NCBI GenBank assembly: GCA_963792705.1
Contig: CAWBXD010000002.1
Location: forward strand, 248,001-312,000
Reading direction: 5' to 3'
Source: JBBQVS01 sp963792705
GTDB lineage: Bacteria; Chloroflexota; Ktedonobacteria; Ktedonobacterales; Ktedonobacteraceae
DNA length: 64,000 bases
In this document: piece after piece, positions 46,188 to 54,424 of the stretch
Layout of the letters: each line of letters begins with the position of its first letter
How positions within the stretch are numbered: the first letter of the stretch is position 1
Position numbers and translations under genes: made by a program
The notes under the pieces: generated by a model
Told to the model about the DNA's origin: nothing
Database searches by the model: none
What the model saw: only the letters and a program-made list of their open reading frames with translations

Positions 46188-46233
46188 TGTATATTTCTCC
46201 AATGTTAGAGTAGATAAGTTCAGTATACTTGCA

Positions 46234-46836
46234 TCAGTCTTTTGTGGATTCTTCGTGTTGCATAGTACTCTTGTGAATTGCTGCATTCTCTTTCTCACGC
46301 AAGCTCTTAACCCAGGATAGCTCTAGTTCCCATTGCTGGACGGTATGTTGCATAACATTGAGCACATCCTGAATCCATTCTGCAGTTGTTACAGGGTCCC
46401 AATTCATAAACTCGCGTGCCATGTCCTCTGCCTCTGCGGTTGAATGCAGAATGTGCATCTGGCAATAGTTGCTATAGTGGTCAATCAAGCGTAGTCGCTC
46501 CACAGGTTTCAAATATGCAAAATAGGCCGCTTTCTGCGCGAAGAGTTTTTGGTATTCTCCTGGATTAGCAGTAGTATCCATCATTAGTTCATGAAAACGC
46601 TTACGACCCGCATCTGTGATCTCATAACGTCGTAGTTGACGATCTCCCTGGTCATGTACCATTCCTACATGAAGCGCAATTAACCCTGATTTCTCCAGTT
46701 TAGACAACAAAGGATAGAGTCTTCCATTGCTTAGATGAGCGTACGGTCCAATCATATCATTAATGATTTTGGCTATAAGATACCCGTGAGCTGGATAGCG
46801 CATAAGTTGTGCAAGGATAATTAACTCGTACATCAT
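46234..46836 (-). CDS. PadR-family transcriptional regulator
   Basis: A 200-residue regulator. The N-terminal winged helix has MRYPAHGYLIAKIINDM and SNGRLYPLLSKLEKSGLI, typical of PadR, followed by the YEITDAGRKRFHELM wing region. The C-terminal half is helical, for dimerisation and ligand contact. It lies 46 nt upstream of the MFS exporter gene and probably represses it in response to its substrates. GAGGGA lies about 9 nt before the ATG at 46836. Confidence 0.9.
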   Translation of the reverse strand: MMYELIILAQLMRYPAHGYLIAKIINDMIGPYAHLSNGRLYPLLSKLEKSGLIALHVGMVHDQGDRQLRRYEITDAGRKRFHELMMDTTANPGEYQKLFAQKAAYFAYLKPVERLRLIDHYSNYCQMHILHSTAEAEDMAREFMNWDPVTTAEWIQDVLNVMQHTVQQWELELSWVKSLREKENAAIHKSTMQHEESTKD

Positions 46837-46952
46837 TGTCTGGTTCCCTCGATTATCCTTCAAAGATTATTAGACATGTTCTACAGACCCGTTCTCATGA
46901 CATGTCTCTGTGACATATTATTACATAAGAGAAGAAGATTGTCAAGTGAACA

Positions 46953-47028
46953 TGTAGGGAGACCGCGAGAGTCTCCGCTACACGTAGGGGATCACGAACA
47001 TGTAGGGGAGAACCTCGCGGTCTCCCTG
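46953..47028. repeat. TGTAGGG-family inverted-repeat element, divergent copy
   Basis: Arms AGGGAGACCGCGAG (46956-46969) and CTCGCGGTCTCCCT (47014-47027) are exact complements. A smaller nested pair, GGAGAC/GTCTCC, is at 46958-46963 and 46971-46976. TGTAGGG-like starts occur at 46954, 46983 and 47001, suggesting several overlapping or decayed copies. Confidence 0.65.
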
Positions 47029-47666
47029 TTTCCCTCTCTTATCCTTGCATGCCCAACAAATTACTATCAGAATAACCATAACTTGACTCTTACGCAAGCT
47101 CGATGATAGTAAATATTGACTTTGCTCTGGTCGATAAGCCTCAACATGTCCCACGTAAAAATCGGGTGTTAGATAGCCATAGACTGCGTTGCTCATTGAC
47201 AAGGTGCCTATGAAGTCCCTTGCATCTCGAAATGTGTTTGTAGCAATTAAAGTCAACTCAACGGTAGTTCTATGGTACATCGTATTCTTTCGTCAGGATC
47301 ACACTGACAGACCGATTTGGCATTGTTCTTATACTGTAGGTAGAAAGCCTCACGAACGGCATCGCACGAGCAGGCCGAGTGCATGGGAAGCAACGTTCGT
47401 GGACGCACACGTAGACGTTTCCTGCTTGCGCTTGAGAGCAGTCGTGATGGCTCACAGGCTTCAGCCATTATGTGCTTGACAGCATATATTTCACGTCATT
47501 TTTTGCTCACTCTGATAGCCCGAATACATGAAGCATGTGACGTCTACGTGTCCATGAGTGCGTCATTTTTGCGCTGCTCTTCGTTTCTTCTGCGCCCTTC
47601 ACGAGATCGGCGCATAACTCTATCTCAAGGGGAGTAACCCTCTCTTCAGCAGGAGTCGTATACCAG
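47029..47666. other. long intergenic region before the ice-binding gene
   Basis: About 640 nt with no supported gene. Short open frames exist on both strands (for example minus 46978-47280) but lack family features and good starts. AGGAG lies about 12 nt before the ATG at 47667. No known riboswitch motif was recognised. Confidence 0.5.
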
Positions 47667-48716
47667 ATGAAAAGATTTTCCAGGATACAAAGGGTGTTCG
47701 CTCTGACAGGTGCTGTGCTCCTGTTTTGTGTTCTCGTTCTCTCACCACTTGCTCACGTCGCGATTCCTGCACATGCCCAAGGGACTCAACCCCCTCTTGG
47801 AACCGCTGGCACGTTTGCGGCCCTTGGTGCGAGTGCAGTAACCAATACGGGTTCAAGCGTCGTGACGGGTGATCTTGGAGTGAGTCCAGGGACTTCAGTG
47901 GTGGGATTTCCACCCGGCATCGTGATCGGTACAAAACATGTTGCCGACGCGGTTGCGCTGCAAGCTCAGAACGACGTGGCGGTCGCGTATGGAGATGCTG
48001 CGGGACAACCGTGCAACGTGCATTTAACGGGTCAGGACCTTGGTGGCAAGACCCTCACGTCAGGAGTGTACTGTTTCTCGTCCTCTGCTCAATTGACTGG
48101 GCAGCTCAAGCTTGATAGTCAAGGGAACCCAGCGAGTGTTTTTATCTTTCAGATAGGCAGCTCCTTCACCACAGCGAGCAATGCCAGTGTGTTACAGATC
48201 AATGATACACAAGCGTGCAATATCTTCTGGCAGGTTGGCAGTTCTGCAACGGTAGGAACGAACACGGACTTTTCAGGAAACATTTTGGCGCATACCTCTA
48301 TCACAGCTCAGACAGGTGCCGAATTCAACGGCAGTCTTTATGCTCACACGGGTGCGGTAACATTAGATACCAACACAATTATCCGATCTCCGTGTGCAGG
48401 GTCCACGCCTACAGGAACACCAACAGCGTCACCTACAGGAACACCAACAGCGTCGCCTACAGGAACACCAATAGCGTCGCCTACAGGAACACCAACAGCG
48501 TCGCCTACAGGAACACCAATAGCGTCGCCTACAGGAACACCAATAGCGTCGCCTACAGGAACACCAATAGCGTCGCCTACAGGAACACCAATAGCGTCGC
48601 CTACAGGAACACCAATAGCGTCGCCTACAGGAACACCAACGGGACCTCCTGGCTTGCCACCAACGGGAAGCGACCCTGATAGAGCGTTCGTGTCCTATCC
48701 CATCAGCCTCCATTGA
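47667..48716 (+). CDS. ice-binding-family (DUF3494) secreted protein with Thr/Pro repeat tail
   Basis: A 349-residue secreted protein. A signal peptide (about 1-37, ending AHA) precedes a DUF3494 domain (about 40-245), the beta-solenoid fold of many microbial ice-binding proteins. LGTAGTFAALGASAVTNTGS, VVTGDLGVSPGT, ADAVALQAQNDVAVAY and the GSSATVGTNTDFSGNILA segment are diagnostic. Ten PTGTPxAS-type octapeptides follow, then LPPTGSDP only about 15 residues before the stop. LPxTG is a sortase motif, but no membrane helix or basic tail follows, so wall anchoring in the usual way is doubtful. Ice binding itself is inferred; some DUF3494 proteins act as adhesins. Confidence 0.88.
   Translation: MKRFSRIQRVFALTGAVLLFCVLVLSPLAHVAIPAHAQGTQPPLGTAGTFAALGASAVTNTGSSVVTGDLGVSPGTSVVGFPPGIVIGTKHVADAVALQAQNDVAVAYGDAAGQPCNVHLTGQDLGGKTLTSGVYCFSSSAQLTGQLKLDSQGNPASVFIFQIGSSFTTASNASVLQINDTQACNIFWQVGSSATVGTNTDFSGNILAHTSITAQTGAEFNGSLYAHTGAVTLDTNTIIRSPCAGSTPTGTPTASPTGTPTASPTGTPIASPTGTPTASPTGTPIASPTGTPIASPTGTPIASPTGTPIASPTGTPIASPTGTPTGPPGLPPTGSDPDRAFVSYPISLH
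48408..48647 (+). repeat. 24-nt tandem repeat in the ice-binding gene
   Basis: Ten copies of a 24-nt unit beginning CCTACAGGAACACCAA. Units differ mainly by C or T in one codon (Thr or Ile) and the last copy is diverged. Encodes PTGT-type octapeptides. Confidence 0.92.
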
Positions 48717-48814
48717 AATTGGCAACGTGTCCAGTTCGAGTCCAATGGGAATGCGTCTACACGACAACAGGAAAGCAGAGTACGGTTAATGAAAAGGAGG
48801 ACACTATACAAAGA

Positions 48815-49000
48815 GTGAAACGTTTCTGGTACGTTTTTGTAGTCGTCGTTCTCGCTCTCAGCCTTCTTCTTGGTTTTCGTGTGAGTCGTCTTCTGCTCTC
48901 TTCTCACACATCAGAATTCTACTCGTCCGAGAAGCAGCACGATAGATGTGCTGCTTCGGCAGAAAAGGAGTGGATCACACGAGATACCAGTTCCTCCTGA
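48815..49000 (+). CDS. small single-pass membrane protein
   Basis: A 61-residue frame starting with GTG (VKRFWYVFVVVVLALSLLLG): basic start, one strong hydrophobic helix and a polar tail. AAGGAGG lies upstream but 14 nt away, which is long. It begins about 100 nt after the ice-binding gene. It may be a small membrane protein or the leftover anchor of a larger surface protein; I recognise no family. Confidence 0.4.
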   Translation: MKRFWYVFVVVVLALSLLLGFRVSRLLLSSHTSEFYSSEKQHDRCAASAEKEWITRDTSSS

Positions 49001-49222
49001 AAATAAGAATATATTACTACTAAGAAGTATCTTACTGAACTCGCCGCAGTAGCGATGGGAAGCCAGAAGTGCAGATGTACGTTTCCTCTATGTTCCTTTG
49101 TAGAACATATTTTCCTCTTTTGCTGTACGCGACGTTTCTATGCATCATACAGAGAATCCTCATCTTCACAGAACCAAATTTGGAACCACAACATTTTACC
49201 CCTTTTTTCGGCTTTAGATGAC

Positions 49223-49258
49223 TGTTGTTTGACACATAAATTTATGTGTCAAACAACA
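49223..49258. terminator. 36-nt perfect palindrome at the ABC permease 3' end
   Basis: 49223-49240 and 49241-49258 are exact reverse complements. The stop codon of the minus-strand permease gene (49242-49244) lies at the centre and its final codons form one arm. Confidence 0.8.
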
Positions 49259-50042
49259 AATTACCACTCTCATAGCGACGTAGGCCGAAATGAAACACTC
49301 CCACTGCCAATGCAGTAAACAAAGCAGTAAAGCCGACCAAAGCAGCTAACAAAGGCCAAGTGAAGCGGTGTAACAACTGCAATGGGATAAATGAGATAAA
49401 GCCAGCCGGAATGATGGTAAACAAGAGCAACCGTACCGCTCCCTGGAAGATGTCCATTGGATAGGTACTGAACGAGATTAACGCACCAAACATTTGTTGC
49501 ATCAAGCCCTCGGTATTCCCTAGATAGAAGGCTAGAGAACCAAGTACAATAGCGAACGCAGTAAAAATTACACAGACAAAGAGTATCAGGAGCACGAACA
49601 AGCACAGACGAAACACGTCGGGATGCAAGAACAGAATGAATGCACCAACCCCAAAAAGTACATCACCCCATGCAGTTGGATCGGTTGCGGCAATACAGAC
49701 ATGTAGCAGAACATAACGTGGCATACCTAGATACGCATCCAGACCACCCTTCATAATAAGAGAGGGTAATTGACGCGCGTTGCCAAATATGCCAACGCTC
49801 AGCCCAACTCCACATGCCGAGACCGACCAGAGAATCACAACATCTGTGCTTTGCCAGCCATGTACCAGAGGGAACTGATGAAAGTAGGTCAACCAGAAAA
49901 AGAGCCATAGGCAATCAGTTGCCGCCATAGTTAAAATTTGTACAAAAAATGCTGTGCGATACTCCATAGCAGATTGTAAGTTGGCGACAGCATATGCCCC
50001 TATGAAACGGAATGAGCTAACGATTTTCTTGAGAATGGTCAT
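49242..50042 (-). CDS. ABC-2 family permease (DUF990 type) B
   Basis: A 266-residue membrane protein with about six helices, of the ABC2_membrane_6 (DUF990) family. The N-terminal YAVANLQSAMEYRTAFFVQ segment and GGLDAYLGMPRYVLLH are typical. GGAGG lies before the ATG, and the gap to the previous gene is 4 nt. It forms a transporter with permease A and the ATPase encoded upstream. The substrate is unknown. Confidence 0.85.
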   Translation of the reverse strand: MTILKKIVSSFRFIGAYAVANLQSAMEYRTAFFVQILTMAATDCLWLFFWLTYFHQFPLVHGWQSTDVVILWSVSACGVGLSVGIFGNARQLPSLIMKGGLDAYLGMPRYVLLHVCIAATDPTAWGDVLFGVGAFILFLHPDVFRLCLFVLLILFVCVIFTAFAIVLGSLAFYLGNTEGLMQQMFGALISFSTYPMDIFQGAVRLLLFTIIPAGFISFIPLQLLHRFTWPLLAALVGFTALFTALAVGVFHFGLRRYESGNLLFDT

Positions 50043-50046
50043 ATAC

Positions 50047-50892
50047 TTAGCCTCCGTTGATATTGACGCGACGCATCGCTATCGTATACAGCCCAAACAG
50101 AAGCACGCCCCCAACGAGGAGTGTTATGCTCTGTTGTACTAAAGCCCATGCCAAACGGTCCCATTCAAAGTGAACCAACGTTCGCGCGGGTACATAGAGG
50201 ATGGTGCTGAATGGAAGAGCCTGTGCGATGCTCCGCAATGGTTGTGGAAAAATTTCTAACGGAGCCAGCACTCCCCCAAGGACTAGTGTGATGCGACTAT
50301 AGAGAAATGCAAACGATTGCGTCTCCTCCGTCCAGAAAGCTAACAAGCCAATAGCAAAGTAACATACGAACTCGATGCTAAATGCGAGAAACACGGTGAG
50401 AGGCCATGCTATTATGCCCATCCAGGTAAAATGTGGTAGTCCCACAACGAGCAATGCTAGCCCTGCGGCTACTATGCAGTTGATACTAAAACGGACAACG
50501 CGCTCTCCCAGGTAGTGTGCGAAGTTATAGAGGATGTAGCTACACGGACGGCCTAGCAAGTATGCTAGCTGACCAGAACGCACCTCCTCGTCAATACGTC
50601 GTGTTAACGGAGGCAAAGACATGGCGATTGCCTCAGCCGCACAAAGGTACCATATCATATCAGAGATGCTAAAGCCGCTCAGTATCTGCGGACCATGTAT
50701 TGCATAGGTCGTCTTCCACAGTTGACTCAGGATAAACACTATCGCAATTAGCATCAGTGCGCGAAAAAACACCTCCGTAAGATACGCGAGATTGTTGGTA
50801 ACGCTTATCTGCAATACAGCTACATATTTTCCCATACCTAACCAACGCCGTTTGCGTTTGATAGGTACATATTGCTCAATCACTGTCTCCAT
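50047..50892 (-). CDS. ABC-2 family permease (DUF990 type) A
   Basis: A 281-residue membrane protein of the same family as permease B. The cytoplasmic start is basic (PIKRKRRW), followed by VAVLQISVTNNLAYLTEVFFRAL and RRIDEEVRSGQLAYLLGRP, conserved features of DUF990 permeases. Six helices are visible. It is encoded between the ATPase gene (5 nt away) and permease B. Confidence 0.85.
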   Translation of the reverse strand: METVIEQYVPIKRKRRWLGMGKYVAVLQISVTNNLAYLTEVFFRALMLIAIVFILSQLWKTTYAIHGPQILSGFSISDMIWYLCAAEAIAMSLPPLTRRIDEEVRSGQLAYLLGRPCSYILYNFAHYLGERVVRFSINCIVAAGLALLVVGLPHFTWMGIIAWPLTVFLAFSIEFVCYFAIGLLAFWTEETQSFAFLYSRITLVLGGVLAPLEIFPQPLRSIAQALPFSTILYVPARTLVHFEWDRLAWALVQQSITLLVGGVLLFGLYTIAMRRVNINGG

Positions 50893-50897
50893 AGAGC

Positions 50898-52016
50898 CTA
50901 TTCCCCTTTGCCTAGTGGGACGACATCCTCTTGCGTTTGTGTTTGCGGAACCTCGCTAATTGTCACATTTCCTTGTTCACCGTAGATTGCAGCGATGATT
51001 TCTTCCATCGGCGGGTCGGTAATCGTCATATCCAAAATGTGACACCGTTGCATAATCGCGGCGAGAATCGGCTCTAGCGGACTTTGTGCGATATCAATTT
51101 CTAGCATCAAGCCATGCCCTTTAGCCTTCACAATGCGTACACCTTCTTGCAATTCTTCATGACTTGCTCCGAATGACTGAATACTTAAGTATTGTAATCC
51201 TGTATTCATGTCTGTTTTTAGAAGTCCCTCAGCAGGTTCCTCTAACAAAAGATTAACAGTTTTGCTCTTCAAGTAGTCGCGTTTGAGCGTTGATACTGGT
51301 GCATCAAGCACAATTTCGCCATGATTGATAACGATAGCACGACGGCATACTTGTTCAACATCTCCTGAGTCGTGGGAGGTCAAAAGTACGCTTAGCCCTT
51401 CCTCCACATTTAACTGCCCTATCAGATCGCGTATACGCTGTTTAGCGATTACGTCCAACCCAATCGTTGGCTCATCCAGAAAAATCATCTTTGGTTTATG
51501 TAACAACGCCGCCGCAAGTTCACAACGCATTCGTTCGCCTAAGCTGAGCTTACGTGTAGGAGTTCGCATGTGCTCGCCGATATCGAAAACATCTATCAGA
51601 AAGTCGCGCCGCTTGCGATACTCGTGTGGGTCTAGTTCGTAGATGTGTGACAGCAGGTTAAAGGTATCCTGTGGTGGTAGGTGGTACCACAACTGTGATT
51701 TTTGCCCAAAGACGCTAGAAATCGAATAGGCTAATTCACGCCGATGCTGCCAGGGCGTTAGTCCCAGTACATGAGCAGTACCTCCTGTTGGATAGAGGAT
51801 ACCAGTTAGCATCTTGATTGTCGTGGATTTTCCTGCTCCATTTGGGCCAATAAAGGCCAGTACCTCGCCAGCATCAAGTGAGAAACGAATACGCTTCACC
51901 GCCTCACGCTCACGATAACGTGGTACCACAAAGGAGCGTAAGCTTCCTACAATGCCTGCCGCGCGTTCTCTACTTCTAAATGTTTTTGCCAGTCCATCTA
52001 CTTCTATGATTGCCAC
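50898..52016 (-). CDS. ABC exporter ATP-binding protein behind an attenuator
   Basis: A 372-residue ATPase. Walker A is GPNGAGKST, the signature LSLGERMR, Walker B MIFLDEPTIGLD and the switch His is in LLTSHDSGD. A C-terminal extension of about 110 residues resembles those of antibiotic exporters. The start is GTG at 52016 with AGGAGG 6 nt upstream, an excellent site. An in-frame ATG at 52088 lies in the foot of a terminator hairpin and is unlikely. It heads an ATPase, permease A, permease B operon and its leader ends in a strong intrinsic terminator. Confidence 0.9.
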   Translation of the reverse strand: MAIIEVDGLAKTFRSRERAAGIVGSLRSFVVPRYREREAVKRIRFSLDAGEVLAFIGPNGAGKSTTIKMLTGILYPTGGTAHVLGLTPWQHRRELAYSISSVFGQKSQLWYHLPPQDTFNLLSHIYELDPHEYRKRRDFLIDVFDIGEHMRTPTRKLSLGERMRCELAAALLHKPKMIFLDEPTIGLDVIAKQRIRDLIGQLNVEEGLSVLLTSHDSGDVEQVCRRAIVINHGEIVLDAPVSTLKRDYLKSKTVNLLLEEPAEGLLKTDMNTGLQYLSIQSFGASHEELQEGVRIVKAKGHGLMLEIDIAQSPLEPILAAIMQRCHILDMTITDPPMEEIIAAIYGEQGNVTISEVPQTQTQEDVVPLGKGE

Positions 52017-52044
52017 GAATTCCCTCCTCTTGATTTGGTGAAGC

Positions 52045-52086
52045 AAAAAAAGAGAGGGGCGCAGGTGTGTCACCTGCGCCCCTCTC
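52045..52086 (-). terminator. intrinsic terminator in the ABC operon leader (attenuator)
   Basis: Arms 52052-52067 and 52071-52086 form a GC-rich 16-bp perfect stem with a 3-nt loop. On the minus strand it is followed by T7 (52051-52045). It ends about 17 nt before the AGGAGG of the ATPase gene. No minus-strand gene lies upstream before the divergent 52453 gene, so it must act on the operon's own leader. Confidence 0.82.
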
Positions 52087-52114
52087 ATAGCTTACTGCTT
52101 GTACATACCTATGC

Positions 52115-52258
52115 TCATGTGAGCATAATCTGGGTGGAGAAAGTGGACAGCGACACCTTACTGCATGCCATGTGACGCATCATCGTAGGCATGTAGGCAA
52201 AAGAGGTAAGCATGAAGGTAATGTTAGAAACATGCTCGTCTTGCAAGGGTGTCATCAT
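52115..52258 (-). CDS. candidate 47-residue leader peptide
   Basis: A short frame MMTPLQDEHVSNITFMLTSF... ending at a TGA in a small hairpin (52110-52127), just upstream of the attenuator. It is Met-, Ser- and Thr-rich. AAAAGG sits directly against the start codons, which is too close for a good ribosome-binding site. It is listed because ribosome position on it could control the terminator; coding status is uncertain. Confidence 0.25.
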   Translation of the reverse strand: MMTPLQDEHVSNITFMLTSFAYMPTMMRHMACSKVSLSTFSTQIMLT

Positions 52259-52270
52259 CCTTTTGAACGT

Positions 52271-52301
52271 GGAAAAGAGCAATTCAAGATTGCTCTTTTC
52301 C
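52271..52301. repeat. 13-bp hairpin in the divergent leader region
   Basis: Arms 52271-52283 and 52289-52301 with a 5-nt loop and A4/T4 tracts in the stem. It lies between the leader frame and the divergent phosphoesterase gene. Confidence 0.7.
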
Positions 52302-52452
52302 GTGAATAGATGTTATGCTGTTAAGTGTACTTGGAAGTGTTGCGATTTGTCAAGCCAAAAGGGAACCTGGAGCTAAACACATTTTTGCGAGCAATACATA
52401 TGATAAAATCTATACACGTGCTTCTATTCTCACCAAAAGGAAAGGTCTATAG

Positions 52453-53190
52453 ATGCGTCTTGCTCTCATTTCGGATATTCACGGTAACTTGGTAGCATTA
52501 GAAACGGTCCTGGCAGCAATTGCCCAACAAAACGTTGACACCATCTTATGTCTGGGTGATGTTGCTTTAGACGGGCCACAGGTTCCAGAAGTTATCGAGC
52601 GATTGCAACAACTTGGTTGCCCTATTGTGATGGGTAATACAGATGCGAAGTTGCTCACCGCTCATCACAAGCAGTACAAAGACCCATTTTCGCAGATGAC
52701 AAATGATATAGACGTGTGGTGTGCTCAACAACTCACCGATGCACACAAAGCGTATATTCAAACATTCCAGTCCACAATTACTCTTCGACTGCCACAAAAC
52801 AGGATTCTTCTCGCATATCATGGTTCACCTCGTTCGTTTAAAGAGTTTTTGAAGCCCACAACGTCCGACGAGGTATTGGAAGAAGCATTCGCAGGGTTTC
52901 ATGCCGATATCATGGTTGGTGGACATACACACTCACAGATGTTTCGCCGCTACAAAGATGTACTCGTCCTCAATCCTGGGAGCGTTGGTGCAGCATTAGA
53001 TCGCGTCTCGCCGCTCAACGAAGCACGCCATTCACCTTGGGCCGAGTATGCACTCATTGAGGCCAGTAAGAATGACTTACATGTTGAATTGTTCCGCTTA
53101 CCATTCGATATAGAGAAGTTTATTGCCATCACACTCGCTAGTGGTATGCCTCACGCAGAATGGTCGGCAGGTGAGTGGAACAGGATATAA
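52453..53190 (+). CDS. metallophosphoesterase (YfcE/MJ0936-like)
   Basis: A 245-residue cytoplasmic phosphodiesterase of the calcineurin-like fold. The metal-site motifs are all present: ISDIHGNL, LGDVALDGP, VMGNTDAK, YHGSP and VGGHTHSQMFRR, followed by LNPGSVG. Such enzymes hydrolyse cyclic nucleotides or phosphodiesters; the natural substrate is unknown. AAAGG lies before the ATG. The reading frame of a methyltransferase fragment begins right after its stop. Confidence 0.88.
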   Translation: MRLALISDIHGNLVALETVLAAIAQQNVDTILCLGDVALDGPQVPEVIERLQQLGCPIVMGNTDAKLLTAHHKQYKDPFSQMTNDIDVWCAQQLTDAHKAYIQTFQSTITLRLPQNRILLAYHGSPRSFKEFLKPTTSDEVLEEAFAGFHADIMVGGHTHSQMFRRYKDVLVLNPGSVGAALDRVSPLNEARHSPWAEYALIEASKNDLHVELFRLPFDIEKFIAITLASGMPHAEWSAGEWNRI

Positions 53191-53191
53191 G

Positions 53192-53485
53192 TACCCTTAT
53201 TTTATGCGCGAACCTATCCTCTCCATTGCCGAGAACAGCTGCGCCGATAAAAACGCGAAAGTAAAGCACACTACAGAATATGGGTGGAATCATACGCTCA
53301 GCGAGATACTCGGCTCACTTATAGATGAAGGTCTTACAATTAATTTCTTGCATGAATATCCCTTCTGCGCCTGGGAATGCTTCCCGAACATGCAAGAGAG
53401 TGAGGATCGTTGGTACACGATTACGGACCCTACAATGAGCAGCATGCTTCCTCTTACATTTACACTAAAAGCTACAAAGGGATAA
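53192..53485 (+). pseudogene. C-terminal remnant of a SAM-dependent methyltransferase
   Basis: About 97 codons with no start of their own, beginning immediately after the phosphoesterase stop. The sequence TEYGWNHTLSEILGSLIDEG, INFLHEYPFCAWECFPNM and a final PLTFTLKATKG match the C-terminal end of a common class I methyltransferase family as I remember it. The Rossmann half with the SAM-binding motif is missing. It looks like a gene whose 5' two-thirds were deleted when the phosphoesterase gene came to lie next to it. Confidence 0.7.
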
Positions 53486-53664
53486 GATGTCTTTTAGCAA
53501 AAATGTGACATAAGCAAGTAGAGTAGGGCAATGATTAGTCTCAGCAGGTGAGCGTATTTGATAAATAAGTATTCAAGGCGAACTATCATGGAATATTCCT
53601 TCTGGCAGTGATGATTTGCTATGATACATCAAAGCATAAATTAAACAAGAGAAGGAGTATCTCA

Positions 53665-54309
53665 ATGATGCATGAACCGCAAGAGTCAGCATATAAAGAT
53701 ATGGAATTGCTCGCCCAAGAAGCGTTTCACCTCAGTTTGACAGGGGATATTTATCATGCTCAAGAGTTGCTCCTACGCGTTCGCAATGCCCTGAAGCGAC
53801 TAAGCGGCGACCTTCCTATCGTTGGTTATGACGCGCTTGTAAGCGATAGCGTTGACACACCTTTTGTCACACAATCGCTCGAAGAGGCACGAGCCTGGGG
53901 TTGGCTTGAGATAGCTTCTGGAGCTTTTAGGCTTGTCGAAAATCGTCCGGGAGCGAGTATGGTTCATTTTAAGCGAGCGTGGCGTATCTGGCGTCCGTGG
54001 GGTACTGCTATAGGAAACACAAAGGAAGGACAACAAGAGGCCCGATATGAACGAGTACGTGCTGGCTTATGGCTTGGCGAGGCATGGGCGCGTTTTATGA
54101 GTGACCGCGCTCAGCCCAATGCACAGGCAATCCTCCGTGCATCTCTTCGGGAACTTGAGCGATTGGAACCATCATATCTTTTGAGCGAAACAATTGAGCA
54201 ACAACGCCTTTTACCACCTGCGTTATTGGGTTCACCTGCATATCGAGAGGATAAGCAAAGTGTGCCATATGTATGTTCATTGCATGTTGACAACCAAACG
54301 CGAGAATGA
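53665..54309 (+). CDS. helical hypothetical protein
   Basis: A 214-residue soluble protein, rich in Ala, Arg, Glu and Trp and predicted mostly helical. Segments such as DIYHAQELLLRVRNALKRL and ASMVHFKRAWRIWRPWG are TPR-like but no clear 34-residue repeat can be set. GAAGGAG lies about 7 nt before the ATG at 53665. A 22-bp hairpin follows the stop. No family recognised. Confidence 0.7.
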   Translation: MMHEPQESAYKDMELLAQEAFHLSLTGDIYHAQELLLRVRNALKRLSGDLPIVGYDALVSDSVDTPFVTQSLEEARAWGWLEIASGAFRLVENRPGASMVHFKRAWRIWRPWGTAIGNTKEGQQEARYERVRAGLWLGEAWARFMSDRAQPNAQAILRASLRELERLEPSYLLSETIEQQRLLPPALLGSPAYREDKQSVPYVCSLHVDNQTRE

Positions 54310-54313
54310 AAAG

Positions 54314-54357
54314 GAGACATTGTACAGGTCTGATATATCAGACCTGTACAATGTCTC
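54314..54357. terminator. 44-nt perfect palindrome after the hypothetical gene
   Basis: 54314-54335 and 54336-54357 are exact reverse complements, starting 5 nt after the stop at 54309. It lies between convergent genes. No U-tract. Confidence 0.8.
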
Positions 54358-54424
54358 ATATTCTGGGGGTCGAGTATCAATGGATTGGGGGTAAAGATAC
54401 CTCGTTGGTCTGTTTCTATACTGC

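Noticed and set aside
46978..47280. Minus-strand 100-codon open frame in the gap before the ice-binding gene
   Set aside because: It overlaps a palindromic repeat, has no ribosome-binding site or recognisable family feature, and its C-terminal part is repeat-derived.
47383..47637. Plus-strand open frame before the ice-binding gene
   Set aside because: Cys/Arg/Ser-rich composition, no domain motif, and overlapping open frames on the other strand; looks like non-coding DNA.
48408..48647. Regular 24-nt repeats considered as a CRISPR array
   Set aside because: Repeats are contiguous without spacers and are in frame with a protein-coding gene.
48725..48750. GTTCGAGTCC, which resembles a tRNA T-loop
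   Set aside because: No acceptor or anticodon stems can be formed around it; chance match.
48429..48767. Minus-strand frame with Cys/Arg/Tyr/Trp repeats
   Set aside because: It is the reverse reading of the 24-nt tandem repeats of the ice-binding gene.
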